NCBI RefSeq assembly: GCF_001995215.1
Contig: NZ_MUXN01000004.1
Span: 144,175 to 208,174, forward strand
Origin: Amycolatopsis azurea DSM 43854
GTDB lineage: Bacteria; Actinomycetota; Actinomycetes; Mycobacteriales; Pseudonocardiaceae
Direction of reading: 5' to 3'
DNA: 64,000 nucleotides
In this document: in pieces, positions 41,820 to 50,624 of the stretch
Numbering within the stretch: position 1 is the stretch's first letter
Layout of the letters: each line of letters opens with the position of its first letter
The notes under the pieces: model-generated
Seen by the model: only the letters and a program-made list of their open reading frames with translations
The model's database searches: none
What the model was told of the DNA's origin: nothing
Made by a program: the position numbers and the translations under genes

Positions 41820-43239
41820 GGGCCTTCCCTCCTCGCGACCGGAGGGCGTGGGCCGCGGCGGAGGTGCCCGCCGCCCTGCCCAGCACGGCACCGGCCATCA
41901 GCCCGGTGCCGCCCGGATATCCCTGGTCGTAAAGGCCGCCGACGATCACGCCCGCCGCGTAGAGGCCGCTGATCGGTTCCCCGCCGCCGCGCACTTCGGC
42001 GCCGGGGGTCACGGACAGCCCGCCGTAGGTGAAGGTCAGGCCGCAGACCACCGGGACGAACAGGAACGGAGGCGTGTCGATCCGCTTCTCCGCCTGGCCG
42101 TCGTGCAAGCGCTGGATTTCGGCGGCCAGGTTCGTGGCGTCGATCCCGAGCCGCCGGGCGCCTTCCGCGATCGAGGACACGGTCACCGAGGCCGGGTCGC
42201 CCAGATAGCCGTCCGGGAGCGCGCCCGCCGAGACGACCTTGTCGTCGAAGATCTGGAACGCGATCCTTCCCGGCTGCTCCTGGATCTTCTGCCCCAGCGA
42301 GACGTAGGTGAGGTTGCTGTAGCCGCCGGATTCGTCGAAGAAGCGGTGCCCGTCCCGGTTGACCACGACGCCCAGCGGGAAGGCGTACCGGGCCAGGCCG
42401 TGGGACTTGTGCATCTGCCCCGGCAACATGTGGTCGGGCAGCCCGAGGCCCTGTGGCGTGGTGTGGCACTTCTCCCAGTTACCCGCGGTGTCGGCACCGA
42501 GCCCGACGGCCGCGGTCAGCGGGGCGCCTTCGTTGAACGGAACGCCTCGCAGCTTCACGTCCTGCCACGCCTCGCCGAGATGACGCGCCCGCAACCGGGT
42601 GTCCGCCTCGAAACCGGCCGACGCCAGCACCAGAGCGCCGGCGATCACCGGGAACGCGGGCCCGGAGCCGTGGAGCAGGTACCGGCCGTCGGCGGTCCGT
42701 TCGAAGCCGGTGACCGGGCTGTCGTAGCGGACCGTTCCGCCGAGCCGTTCGAACCGGTCGAAGTTCCGGTCCTGCAGGCTCTGGCCGCCGCCGTCGAGGA
42801 CGATCGGCACATCGCCGGGCAGGGGTGTCGGCCTCGGTGCCCAGCGCTGCCCGAAGTCGCGCATCCAGCCGATCGTGTCCGTCGAACGGCGGACGATCGA
42901 TTCGATGAGGGCGACGTCCACCTGATCGCCGGACACCCGCAACCAGTCGTCGAGGTACTGCTCGTCGGAGTATCCCGTCCGGCCGGCCAGAATTTCGCCG
43001 ACCCGGTTTTTGTCCGCCTCCCGTAACAGCTCGGCGATGAATGGGCTTCCCCGCCAGGAGAATCGCATGGTCCTGGTCAGGGAACTGTTTCCACCGCGCA
43101 GTTCCTTCGGCGCGGCTTCGAGCACGGTGACGGAGTCCGCGCCCGCCTGTAGCGCGGCTATACCCGCGCAGAGGCCGGCATTACCCGCCCCGACAACGAC
43201 GACCTGCCTTTCGGTCACCTCGTTTTGCCCGCTGTCCAT
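41797..43239 (-). CDS. FAD-dependent dehydrogenase (FrdA/ketosteroid dehydrogenase-like)
   Basis: A 480-residue flavoprotein of the fumarate reductase/3-ketosteroid dehydrogenase/tricarballylate dehydrogenase superfamily. FAD motifs: VVVVGAGNAGLCAGIAALQA, LRGGNSSLTRTMRF at the N-terminus, and LYAAGVIVGGLYDQGYPGGT, GLMAGAVLGRAAG at the C-terminus. The cap domain lies between. ATG 43239 (MDSGQNEVTERQ), with CTGGAG upstream, is preferred over upstream codons. It is the first gene of the minus-strand group and probably introduces a double bond or oxidises an alcohol. Confidence 0.9.
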   Translation of the reverse strand: MDSGQNEVTERQVVVVGAGNAGLCAGIAALQAGADSVTVLEAAPKELRGGNSSLTRTMRFSWRGSPFIAELLREADKNRVGEILAGRTGYSDEQYLDDWLRVSGDQVDVALIESIVRRSTDTIGWMRDFGQRWAPRPTPLPGDVPIVLDGGGQSLQDRNFDRFERLGGTVRYDSPVTGFERTADGRYLLHGSGPAFPVIAGALVLASAGFEADTRLRARHLGEAWQDVKLRGVPFNEGAPLTAAVGLGADTAGNWEKCHTTPQGLGLPDHMLPGQMHKSHGLARYAFPLGVVVNRDGHRFFDESGGYSNLTYVSLGQKIQEQPGRIAFQIFDDKVVSAGALPDGYLGDPASVTVSSIAEGARRLGIDATNLAAEIQRLHDGQAEKRIDTPPFLFVPVVCGLTFTYGGLSVTPGAEVRGGGEPISGLYAAGVIVGGLYDQGYPGGTGLMAGAVLGRAAGTSAAAHALRSRGGKAHAGSVAE

Positions 43240-43659
43240 CAGCAACGCTCCAGATAATCCGATGTTCGCCATGGGTGGTCGACCGAGTTCGAACGGGACC
43301 TCACCGGTCCGCGAACTGCCGGTCCGCCGCGAAAAGCGCAGCGTTTTTCCTTGTGGGCACACGTGTTCGCGGCCTGCGAAGGCTTTTCTCCGGAATCGGT
43401 GAATCGGCCGCCGTCAGGTGACGGCAAGCGTCACGGATTCTTCTCGCCTGCTCACTTTTCGGAGCCCGGCATTTTCCGGGCCTCCCCCGGTGTGGTCGGT
43501 GTGGGGCCGACTGGGATCAGCCTGACTTCCTGACCAGCGCCTGGGCAACCTTCGGGTAGTTCGGCCTTGTTCGAAATCGTTCGAGTAGCCCGAACAGCAG
43601 ATTCCGGCGCCGCTGAACGGCGGTATCGCGGCTCAGATCGGCTCAGTCAATCTAGAGCG
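43240..43659. other. divergent intergenic region (420 bases)
   Basis: No gene is supported here. It must hold the promoter of the minus-strand cluster and of the plus-strand XRE/ricin-like gene. GTTCGAAATCGTTCGAG near 43568 contains two TTCGA half-sites and is the only short symmetric motif I see. Confidence 0.4.
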
Positions 43660-44667
43660 ATGATTGTGGATGAGGGGGGCGACGACGGGGAGTCGCCGAC
43701 AGCGGTTCGACCACCTGACTCAGTTTCTTCACCGGCTGAGTTCACAGCGGCACTGCGCGTATTGAGAACGTGGTCCGGATTGACTTATCGTCAGTTGGCG
43801 GCCCGGTCGAATGAACTCGGGGGAACACTTCCGGCGAGTACGGTGGCGACCACTCTCGGTCGCACCACATTGCCGAAGGAATCGTTCGTCGAGACGTTCA
43901 CGCGCTCGTGCGGACTCGATGACGAACAAGTACGGAGATGGGTGGAAGCCCGGACCCGGATCGCGATGGGAACGCCACCGCGGCTCGTCGAGGACCTGAG
44001 GACGAACATCGTCTCGCCGCCGGAACCCGGACCGGAGCCGGATTCGCGGCGACGACGGCGCTGGCGCGTGCCGGTCGTCGTGGTCGCGGTAGTGACCGTC
44101 GTTTTCGCCTCCGTGCTGGGATATCTGGCCCGCTCCTTCGGTGCCTCGACGAAGAACAAGACCGCCGGGGCCGTGGTGCCGGGGCTGGACGTGCGAGAGG
44201 TGGGCAGCTGGGCGCAGATCCGCCCCGCGCGCTCTCCCGAGTTCTGCCTCGCCGAAGGGAGGGACCGGACCGAGCTCTACCCCGGCACCATCGTCGCCCA
44301 GCAGCTCTGCGGCGGCGCCGACTCGCCACGCGTGTTCCTCGACCCCGTCGGGGAGGAGAACGCCGTGCAGATCCAGTGGCACCATCCGGAGACCGGGGTC
44401 GGCTGTCTCACGGTCGTGAACGAGGGGCTGGGGCACGACCTCGTCGAGCCTCGCGACGACTGCGACGACGATGGTCTGGACCAGCAGTTCACCATCGGCC
44501 CGGCGGGCACGGCGGAGGCGGGACGGTACGTGATCCGTCCGGTGGGTACGAGCGAATGCCTCGGCCTGCGTGATCTGGACACCGTCGCGGGTACCGAAGT
44601 CGTCCGGGAACGCTGCTCCGGCGCTCCCGATCAAGCCTTCTTCATCGACCTGATCCCGCCTCCGTAG
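43660..44667 (+). CDS. XRE-like HTH, transmembrane helix and ricin-like domain
   Basis: A 335-residue single-pass membrane protein. Residues about 20-90 form an XRE-like HTH of the type common in actinomycete signalling proteins (FTAALRVLRTWSGLTYRQLA, LPASTVATTLGRTTLPKESF). A basic stretch RRRRRW near 130 precedes one transmembrane helix (VVVVAVVTVVFASVLGYLA). The outer part (about 190-335) has a ricin-type trefoil look with cysteines and Q-x-F repeats (GCLTVVNEG, DQQFTIGPAG, ECLGLRDLDTVAGTEVV, DQAFFIDLIP). ATG 43660 is chosen over a TTG at 43567. It could link an extracellular carbohydrate signal to the cytoplasm. Confidence 0.75.
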   Translation: MIVDEGGDDGESPTAVRPPDSVSSPAEFTAALRVLRTWSGLTYRQLAARSNELGGTLPASTVATTLGRTTLPKESFVETFTRSCGLDDEQVRRWVEARTRIAMGTPPRLVEDLRTNIVSPPEPGPEPDSRRRRRWRVPVVVVAVVTVVFASVLGYLARSFGASTKNKTAGAVVPGLDVREVGSWAQIRPARSPEFCLAEGRDRTELYPGTIVAQQLCGGADSPRVFLDPVGEENAVQIQWHHPETGVGCLTVVNEGLGHDLVEPRDDCDDDGLDQQFTIGPAGTAEAGRYVIRPVGTSECLGLRDLDTVAGTEVVRERCSGAPDQAFFIDLIPPP

Positions 44668-44786
44668 CCCGGTCGGAATCCGTACCCGCGTGATCACTCC
44701 ACGAGAAAGGCGGGAAAGCCGGGAACCGAAGACGATCCTCCGACGACTTGTGGGGCTGAATCGTGCGGCCCGGCGAGCGGAGTGAG

Positions 44787-45527
44787 ATGCACTGGTACGA
44801 GGACGACGACCTTTGGGTCGGCTTCGCGGAAGTGATGTTCCCGCCCAGCCGGGCCGAAGAGGCCGAACAGCTGGCGGCCACGTCACCGCTGCTCGAGGTC
44901 GCCGACGGCGCGAAAGTGCTGGATCTGGCTTGTGGTCCGGCGATCCACATCGTGCCGTTGGCGAAGAAGGGCGCCGACGTGACCGGCGTCGACCTCAGCC
45001 CGGCCATGCTCGAACGCGCGCGCGAGACCTGCGAAAGCGCGGGAGTGGCCGTGAAACTGATCCAGGCCGACATGCTCGAATACGTCGAGCCCGGCGCGTA
45101 CGACCTGATCATCAACATGTACACGTCGTTCGGCTACTTCACCGAGCCCGGCGACAACCTCACCGTGCTGCGAAACGCCTACGCGAGCCTCGCGCCCGGA
45201 GGCAGGCTGCTGATCGACGTCCTCGGCAAGGAGGTGCTCGCCGGCTGGGTCGGCCGCCCGAAGGCGACCGACGTCGACGGCGGGACGGTGTTCATGCGCG
45301 ACACCATCCTCGACGACTGGACCCGGCTCAAGACCGACTGGACCCTGGTGCGTGACGGTGTCGCGAAGCAGGCGTCGATTCTGTCCTACCTGTACAGCGC
45401 CGCGGAACTGAAGGCGCTGTTCGCGTCGGCGGGCTTCACCGGCGTCGAATGCTTCGGCGATTTCGACGGCTCGCCTTACGACAACCACGCGCGCCGCCTG
45501 ATCGTGCGTGGTGAACGTGCGGTCTGA
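44787..45527 (+). CDS. class I SAM-dependent methyltransferase
   Basis: A 246-residue methyltransferase with the SAM loop VLDLACGPAIHIVPLAKKG (about residues 40-58), the acidic VTGVDLSPAMLERAR, and LIINMYTSFGYFTEPGDN followed by LRNAYASLAPGGRLLIDVLG. The C-terminal half is typical of small-molecule N- or O-methyltransferases. ATG 44787 (MHWYEDDDLW) has CGGAG upstream. It is the first gene of a six-gene operon and overlaps the permease gene by 20 bases. The product may be a methylated amino acid or ligand, which is inference. Confidence 0.9.
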   Translation: MHWYEDDDLWVGFAEVMFPPSRAEEAEQLAATSPLLEVADGAKVLDLACGPAIHIVPLAKKGADVTGVDLSPAMLERARETCESAGVAVKLIQADMLEYVEPGAYDLIINMYTSFGYFTEPGDNLTVLRNAYASLAPGGRLLIDVLGKEVLAGWVGRPKATDVDGGTVFMRDTILDDWTRLKTDWTLVRDGVAKQASILSYLYSAAELKALFASAGFTGVECFGDFDGSPYDNHARRLIVRGERAV

Positions 45528-46602
45528 ACCTCTCCGCCTGTTCGCGGAACCGGACGAAGACATCGCCCGCCCGCTGCGGCTCACCGGGCCGGTGTTCCTG
45601 CTGTCGGTGGCGCTCGTGGTCTCGCTGATCGCGGGCATCGCGCTCGGCCCGACGGTCGTCACCATCCCGGATGTCCTGCGTTACCTGGGAAAGGCGATCA
45701 CCGGCGGCACCATCACCGGCGACGAGGTCACCGGGTACTCGATCGTCTGGCAGGTCCGCACTCCGCGGGTGCTGCTGGCGGCCGTGGTCGGCGCGGGGCT
45801 CGCGGTGGTCGGGGTCGCCGTGCAGGCCCTGGTGCGCAACGCCTTGGCCGATCCGTTCGTGCTCGGGATCTCTTCGGGCGCTTCGGTCGGCGCCGCCGCC
45901 GTCGTGGTGTTCGGCCTGTTCGCCGGGCTCGGTGTGCTGGCGCTGTCGACGGCCGCCTTCCTCGGCGCGCTGGGCGCGACGGCGGTGGTCTACCTTGCCG
46001 CGCGCAGCAGATTCGGCCTGACGCCGCTGCGTCTGGTGCTCACCGGGGTCGCGCTCACCTACGCCTTCCAGGCCGTGATGAGCGTGATCGTCTACCTCTC
46101 GCCGAACGGCCAGGCCGCGCAGACCGTGCTCTTCTGGCTGCTCGGCAGTCTCGGTGGGGCGAGCTGGGCGTCCTTGCCCCTGGCCGCGGCCGGGGTGGTC
46201 GTCGCGATCGCGATCCTGCTGCGCCACGGCACCGCGCTCGACGTCCTGTCCATGGGCGACGAGACCGCGATGAGCCTCGGCACCGACGCGGCCGCGTTGC
46301 GCCGCGGGCTGTTCCTGCTCACCGCGGTCGTCACCGGGCTGCTGGTCGCGGTCAGCGGTTCGATCGGATTCGTCGGACTGGTCCTCCCACATGTGGTGCG
46401 GATGGTCGCCGGATCGGGACATCGCCGGGTGCTGGCGCTCGCGCCGCTGGTGGGCGCGGTCTTCCTGGTGTGGGTCGATCTGCTCGCCCGGACCCTCGTC
46501 GCACCCGAGGAACTGCCGCTCGGGGTGATCACCGCGCTGATCGGCGTCCCGGTGTTCCTCGTCGTGATACGGCGCCGCGGCTACGCGTTCGGAGGCCGCT
46601 GA
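45508..46602 (+). CDS. FecCD-family ABC transporter permease
   Basis: A 364-residue BtuC/FecCD-type permease for siderophores, haem or cobalamin-like ligands, with about 10 hydrophobic helices. Signature parts: WQVRTPRVLLAAVVGAGLAV, RNALADPFVLGISSGASVGA, and the coupling region GFVGLVLPHVVRMVAGSGHR. GTG 45508 overlaps the methyltransferase gene. A single permease gene suggests a homodimer. With the ATPase and lipoprotein next to it, it forms a complete importer. Confidence 0.94.
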   Translation: MVNVRSEPLRLFAEPDEDIARPLRLTGPVFLLSVALVVSLIAGIALGPTVVTIPDVLRYLGKAITGGTITGDEVTGYSIVWQVRTPRVLLAAVVGAGLAVVGVAVQALVRNALADPFVLGISSGASVGAAAVVVFGLFAGLGVLALSTAAFLGALGATAVVYLAARSRFGLTPLRLVLTGVALTYAFQAVMSVIVYLSPNGQAAQTVLFWLLGSLGGASWASLPLAAAGVVVAIAILLRHGTALDVLSMGDETAMSLGTDAAALRRGLFLLTAVVTGLLVAVSGSIGFVGLVLPHVVRMVAGSGHRRVLALAPLVGAVFLVWVDLLARTLVAPEELPLGVITALIGVPVFLVVIRRRGYAFGGR

Positions 46603-47390
46603 TGCTTTCCCTGAACGAAATTTCCGTCGATGTGGCCGGATCGACGCTGGTCCGCGAGCTGCGGCTGGACGTCGGCGCGGGCGAGGTCGTCGGCCTCCTC
46701 GGTCCCAACGGCAGCGGCAAGTCGACCGCGCTGCGCTGCGTCTACCGGGCGTTGACCCCGTCCCGCGGCGCCGTCCTGCTCGACGGCACCGACCTCGCCG
46801 AGCAGAGCCTGCGCGACACCGCCCGCCGGATCGCCGCACTCACCCAGGACAGCCGGGCGGATCTCGACTTCACCGTCGAAGAGGTCGTCGCGCTCGGCCG
46901 GTCACCGCATCAGCGCGGCAACCTCCGGCTCACCGCCCGCGAACGCGCGTTGTGCCGGGAAGCGTTGCGGCGCATGGACATCACCCACCTCGCCCAGCGA
47001 AGCGTGCTGACGCTTTCGGGCGGCGAGCGGCAGCGGGTCCTGGTGGCGCGGGCACTGGTCCAGGAACCCGAGGTGCTGGTCCTCGACGAGCCGACCAACC
47101 ACCTCGACGTCCGGCACCAGGTGGAACTGCTGAAGTTCCTGCGCGACTGCGGGCTCACCGTGCTCGTCGCGCTGCACGACCTCAACCTCGCCGCCGCCGT
47201 CTGCCACCGGATCGCGTTGCTGCGCGGCGGATCGCTCGCCGCCTCCGGCACCCCGGCCGAAGTGCTCACGCCGGAGACGGTCCGCGCCGTGTTCGGCGTC
47301 GACGTCACCCCGGTCACCCATCCCGTGACCGGTGCGCTCCAGCTGCTCTACGACCTTCCCGCCGACGAAACCGAGGGGATCTCACGATGA
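46602..47390 (+). CDS. ABC transporter ATP-binding protein (FepC/BtuD-like)
   Basis: A 262-residue ATPase. Walker A is GPNGSGKST, signature LSGGERQRVLVARALVQEP, Walker B VLVLDEPTNHLD, and H-loop LVALHDLNLAAAVCHRI. ATG 46602 shares a base with the permease stop (TGATG). The longer open frame upstream is a shadow of the permease. It powers the FecCD-type importer. Confidence 0.95.
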   Translation: MLSLNEISVDVAGSTLVRELRLDVGAGEVVGLLGPNGSGKSTALRCVYRALTPSRGAVLLDGTDLAEQSLRDTARRIAALTQDSRADLDFTVEEVVALGRSPHQRGNLRLTARERALCREALRRMDITHLAQRSVLTLSGGERQRVLVARALVQEPEVLVLDEPTNHLDVRHQVELLKFLRDCGLTVLVALHDLNLAAAVCHRIALLRGGSLAASGTPAEVLTPETVRAVFGVDVTPVTHPVTGALQLLYDLPADETEGISR

Positions 47391-48370
47391 AGCCGTCCAG
47401 GGTGGCCGCGCTCTTCGCCGTGGCACTGCTCCTGAGCGCCTGCGGTGCCCAGGTCGAGGCCGGACCCGCCGCGCCGGCACAGGCCACGGTGACCAACTGC
47501 GGCGCGCAGGTCACCTTCCCGGCGCCGCAGCGTCCGGTGGCCTACGACGTTTCCGGTGCCGAGAAGCTGTTCGCGCTCGGGCTCGCCGGCCGGACGCGCG
47601 GCTACGTGATGAATTCGATCGCCGATCCGTCGATCGCCGGTTCACCGTGGAAGGACGACTACGCCAAGGTCGAACGGCTCGGCACCACGCGGATCACCCG
47701 CGAAGTCCTGGTCGACGCCAAGGCGGACTGGGTGATCGCGGGCTGGAACTCCGGGTTCAGCGAAGAACGCGGGATCACCCCGAAACTGCTGGAGCAGGTC
47801 GGCATCCACAGCTATCTGCACACCGAGACCTGCTGGGAGTACCCCGCCGCGAGGTCGGACGTGACGCCACTGGAGGCGCTCTACATCGACCTGCTCAACC
47901 TCGGCGACATCTTCGGCGTGCGCCAGCGGGCCGACGAACTCGTCGCGGAACTCAAGGGACGCTTCGAGAAGGTTCGCGCGGGAGCACCGAAGACCCCGCC
48001 CGTCAAGGTGTTCGTCTACGACTCCGAGACCGCTCAGCCCTTCACCTCCGGGAAACACGCCGCCCCCAACGACATCATCGCCGCCGCGGGCGGGGTGAAC
48101 ATCTTCCGGGACCTGGAGGACGGCTGGGGCAACGTCGGCTGGGAAGGGGTGGTGAAGGCCGAACCCGAGGTGATCATCGTGGTGGACTACGCCGATCAGC
48201 CCGCGCAGGACAAGATCGCCTTTCTCAAGTCCGCGCCGCAGTTGAAGGACACACCCGCCGTGCGCGACAACCGGTTCCACATCGTCTCCTACGGGGACCT
48301 CGTGAGCGGCCCGCGCAACGCCGCGGGCGCCGAATCACTGGCCGCGTACCTGCGCTCGATCGGCCGGTGA
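47387..48370 (+). CDS. siderophore-type substrate-binding lipoprotein
   Basis: A 327-residue periplasmic-binding-protein (class III, PF01497-like) lipoprotein. The signal ends in lipobox LLSAC with Cys19. Typical parts follow: GAQVTFPAPQRPVAYDVSG, AEKLFALGLAGRTRGYV, DAKADWVIAGWNSGFSEERG, AAPNDIIAAAGGVNIFRDLE and VVKAEPEVIIVVDYADQP. It binds the ligand for the FecCD importer. The start overlaps the ATPase stop by four bases. The ligand (ferric or zinc chelate, haem or cobamide) cannot be told from sequence. Confidence 0.94.
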   Translation: MKPSRVAALFAVALLLSACGAQVEAGPAAPAQATVTNCGAQVTFPAPQRPVAYDVSGAEKLFALGLAGRTRGYVMNSIADPSIAGSPWKDDYAKVERLGTTRITREVLVDAKADWVIAGWNSGFSEERGITPKLLEQVGIHSYLHTETCWEYPAARSDVTPLEALYIDLLNLGDIFGVRQRADELVAELKGRFEKVRAGAPKTPPVKVFVYDSETAQPFTSGKHAAPNDIIAAAGGVNIFRDLEDGWGNVGWEGVVKAEPEVIIVVDYADQPAQDKIAFLKSAPQLKDTPAVRDNRFHIVSYGDLVSGPRNAAGAESLAAYLRSIGR

Positions 48371-48375
48371 CCGCC

Positions 48376-49422
48376 ATGTCCGTACCGGTCCACGACCACG
48401 TCACCGACGCGATCAAGACCCCGGCGCTGATCCGGTTGACACCGAACGTCGTGCTGCTCCGCTTCGAGACCTTGAAGGTGTACGCGGCGCTCGGCGCGGT
48501 CCGGTCGCTGCTCGCGGACGGGACTGTCCGAAAGGGACAGACGCTGGTCGACAGCTCCAGCGGGATCTACGCGCTCGCGCTGGCGATGGCCTGTCACCGC
48601 CACGGTCTGCGCTGCCACATCGTCGCTTCCACCACCGTCGATCTCACCCTGCGTTCGCAGCTGGAGATCCTGGGCGCGACGGTGGACCAGATGCCGCCGT
48701 CCGACGACCTCCGCCTCGATCAGCGGCGCCGGGTCGCGCGGGTGCACGAACTCCTGGAACGGCATCCGGACATGCACTGGATGCGCCAGTACCACGATCC
48801 CGTGCACTACCTGGGATACGGCGAGGTGGCCGGCCTCGTCGCCCGCGCGCTGCCGGCCGGGCCGCTGACCGTCGTCGGCAGTGTGGGCACCGGCGCGTCG
48901 ACCGGCGGGATCGCGCGGTCGCTGCGCGAACGCGATCCGGACGTCCGGCTGACCGGGGTTCAGCCGTTCGGGAGCGTCACCTTCGGCAGCGAGAGGTTCA
49001 CCGATCCGGACGCGATCATCGCGGGGATCGGGTCCGCCATCCCGTTCGGTAACGTCGACCACGAGCTTTACGACCGGATCCACTGGCTGGACTTCGTGCA
49101 CGCCATGGCCGCGACCATCGGGCTGATGCGCGACCACGCCGTCTTCGCCGGGCTTTCCACCGGGGCCGCGTACCTCGTCGCGGGCTGGGAAGCGGCGCGG
49201 AATCCGGACCGGACGCACGTCGTGATCGGCGCTGACACCGGACATCGTTACACGGCAAGGGTTTTCGCCCGGCATCGGGAGGCCGTCGACCCGGCGGGGC
49301 TCACGCCGCGTGAGATCACCTCACTGGACGACCTCGCCTTGCCGTGGGCGGCGATGGACTGGCGCCGCCGCCGGTTCGGGATACCCGTACAGCCGCTGTA
49401 CGGGAAGGAGCGCGCGTCGTGA
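48376..49422 (+). CDS. cysteine synthase-like (fold type II) PLP enzyme
   Basis: A 348-residue PLP enzyme related to cysteine synthase and SbnA-type diaminopropionate synthases. The PLP lysine is K34 in ETLKVYAALGAVRSL; the substrate loop is SSSGIYALALAMA, where Ile64 replaces the Asn usual in TSGNTG; the phosphate loop is VGTGASTGG near 172-180. GTG 48367 (overlapping the lipoprotein stop) and ATG 48376 are both possible starts. Its place after a chelate importer and before an ATP-grasp ligase suggests beta-replacement chemistry on serine or O-activated serine. The Asn change may mean a shifted reaction. Confidence 0.9.
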   Translation: MSVPVHDHVTDAIKTPALIRLTPNVVLLRFETLKVYAALGAVRSLLADGTVRKGQTLVDSSSGIYALALAMACHRHGLRCHIVASTTVDLTLRSQLEILGATVDQMPPSDDLRLDQRRRVARVHELLERHPDMHWMRQYHDPVHYLGYGEVAGLVARALPAGPLTVVGSVGTGASTGGIARSLRERDPDVRLTGVQPFGSVTFGSERFTDPDAIIAGIGSAIPFGNVDHELYDRIHWLDFVHAMAATIGLMRDHAVFAGLSTGAAYLVAGWEAARNPDRTHVVIGADTGHRYTARVFARHREAVDPAGLTPREITSLDDLALPWAAMDWRRRRFGIPVQPLYGKERAS

Positions 49423-50609
49423 CCGTCGTCCTGTTGGAAGCACTCACCTTCGGTCTCGGCAGGCTGGCCGACGCCGCCGCGGAAGCCGGGCGGAAACTGG
49501 TGCTGTTCACCGGAAACCGCGACATCTACCGCTACGAACTCGGCGTCCTCGCGCCGGACAGGGTCGAGGTCGTCGACATCGACACCACGGACATCGCGGC
49601 CTGCGAAGCCGCGTTGCGTGCGATCCCGGATCTCGCCGGGATCATCAACTCGACCGACACCTGGGCGCTGCCGGGCGCGGAACTCACCGACCGGCTCGGC
49701 CTGCCGGGTCCGGACGCGGCGGCCGTCCGCGTCCTGCGGGACAAGGGCGCGGTGCGCGACCTGCTGTACGAAAACGGGCTCACCCGCGGCAGGACGGTGC
49801 CCGTCATGGTCGCCGAAGAACTCGGTTTTCCTTTGGTGGTCAAGGACTCTTCGGGAACGTCGTCACGCGGCGTATGGCTCGTCCGTGACGAGGCCGAACT
49901 CGAACGGGCCAGGCTGGAGGCGAAGAGTACGCCGCTCAAGGGACACCTGATCGCCGAACCGTATTTCACCGGGCCGCTCTACAGCGCGGAAACCGTCACC
50001 TGGCAAGGAAGGACCCGGCTGCTCGGGATCCTCTCCCGCCAGTTGTCGCCCGAACCCGTGCGGCGCGAGGAGGCCGCCGCGTTCCCGGTGGCCTTCCCCG
50101 AGGCCGAACTCGCCGGGCTGGACGACTGGATCGGCCGGGTGCTCAAGGCCGCCGGGCACGAACAGGGCTTCTCGCACACCGAATTCGTGCTCACCGCCGA
50201 CGGCCCAGAGGTCGTCGAGATCAACATCCGGATCGGCGGGGCGATGCTCGGCGAGGCGCTGTGCCGGTCGCTGGGCACCAACGTCTATTCCGCGATGATC
50301 TCCATGGCGCTGGGCGAGGAGCCCGCCTTGCTCACCCAGGAGATCGGCGGGGGACCGGGCATCGGGTTCGTCCTGGCTTATCCGGCCACGGAAGGCGTGC
50401 TCCAAGGCTGGTCCGGGCTCGACAGGCTGCCCGGTCTGCCCGGCGCGCCCGAGTGGTATCCGACGGCGAGCCCCGGTGACGAGGTCCGGCACCTCACGGA
50501 TCAGCGGTCCTGCACCGGGATCGTGTTGGCCGAGGGGCCGACGGCGGAACTCGCGCTGCATCGCGCGCTCGCGGCGGCGGGTGGGATCAAGCCGGAGATC
50601 GGTTCTTGA
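49419..50609 (+). CDS. ATP-grasp amide/peptide ligase
   Basis: A 396-residue ATP-grasp enzyme of the amino-acid ligase type. The ATP lysine/glycine loop is FPLVVKDSSGTSSRGVWLV; LIAEPYFTGPLYSAETVTW and FSHTEFVLTADGPEVVEIN with RIGGAMLGEAL give the Mg/ATP site. The C-terminal domain (GIGFVLAYPATEGVLQ, GTSCTG-type end GDEVRHLTDQRSCTG) is like BacD/carnosine-synthase relatives. GTG 49419 overlaps the PLP gene stop (GTGA). It would join an acid and an amine, for example the PLP enzyme's product. Confidence 0.93.
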   Translation: MTVVLLEALTFGLGRLADAAAEAGRKLVLFTGNRDIYRYELGVLAPDRVEVVDIDTTDIAACEAALRAIPDLAGIINSTDTWALPGAELTDRLGLPGPDAAAVRVLRDKGAVRDLLYENGLTRGRTVPVMVAEELGFPLVVKDSSGTSSRGVWLVRDEAELERARLEAKSTPLKGHLIAEPYFTGPLYSAETVTWQGRTRLLGILSRQLSPEPVRREEAAAFPVAFPEAELAGLDDWIGRVLKAAGHEQGFSHTEFVLTADGPEVVEINIRIGGAMLGEALCRSLGTNVYSAMISMALGEEPALLTQEIGGGPGIGFVLAYPATEGVLQGWSGLDRLPGLPGAPEWYPTASPGDEVRHLTDQRSCTGIVLAEGPTAELALHRALAAAGGIKPEIGS

Positions 50610-50624
50610 GAATCCTCTCAGATG

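Noticed and set aside
43351..43533. 60-codon frame upstream of the XRE/ricin-like gene
   Set aside because: No ribosome site, no family resemblance and poor codon pattern; treated as intergenic.
44787..50609. Direct assignment to the EDDS or staphyloferrin B pathway
   Set aside because: The PLP enzyme and importer are reminiscent, but no SbnB-like dehydrogenase, synthetase or lyase gene is present, so a named product would be a guess.
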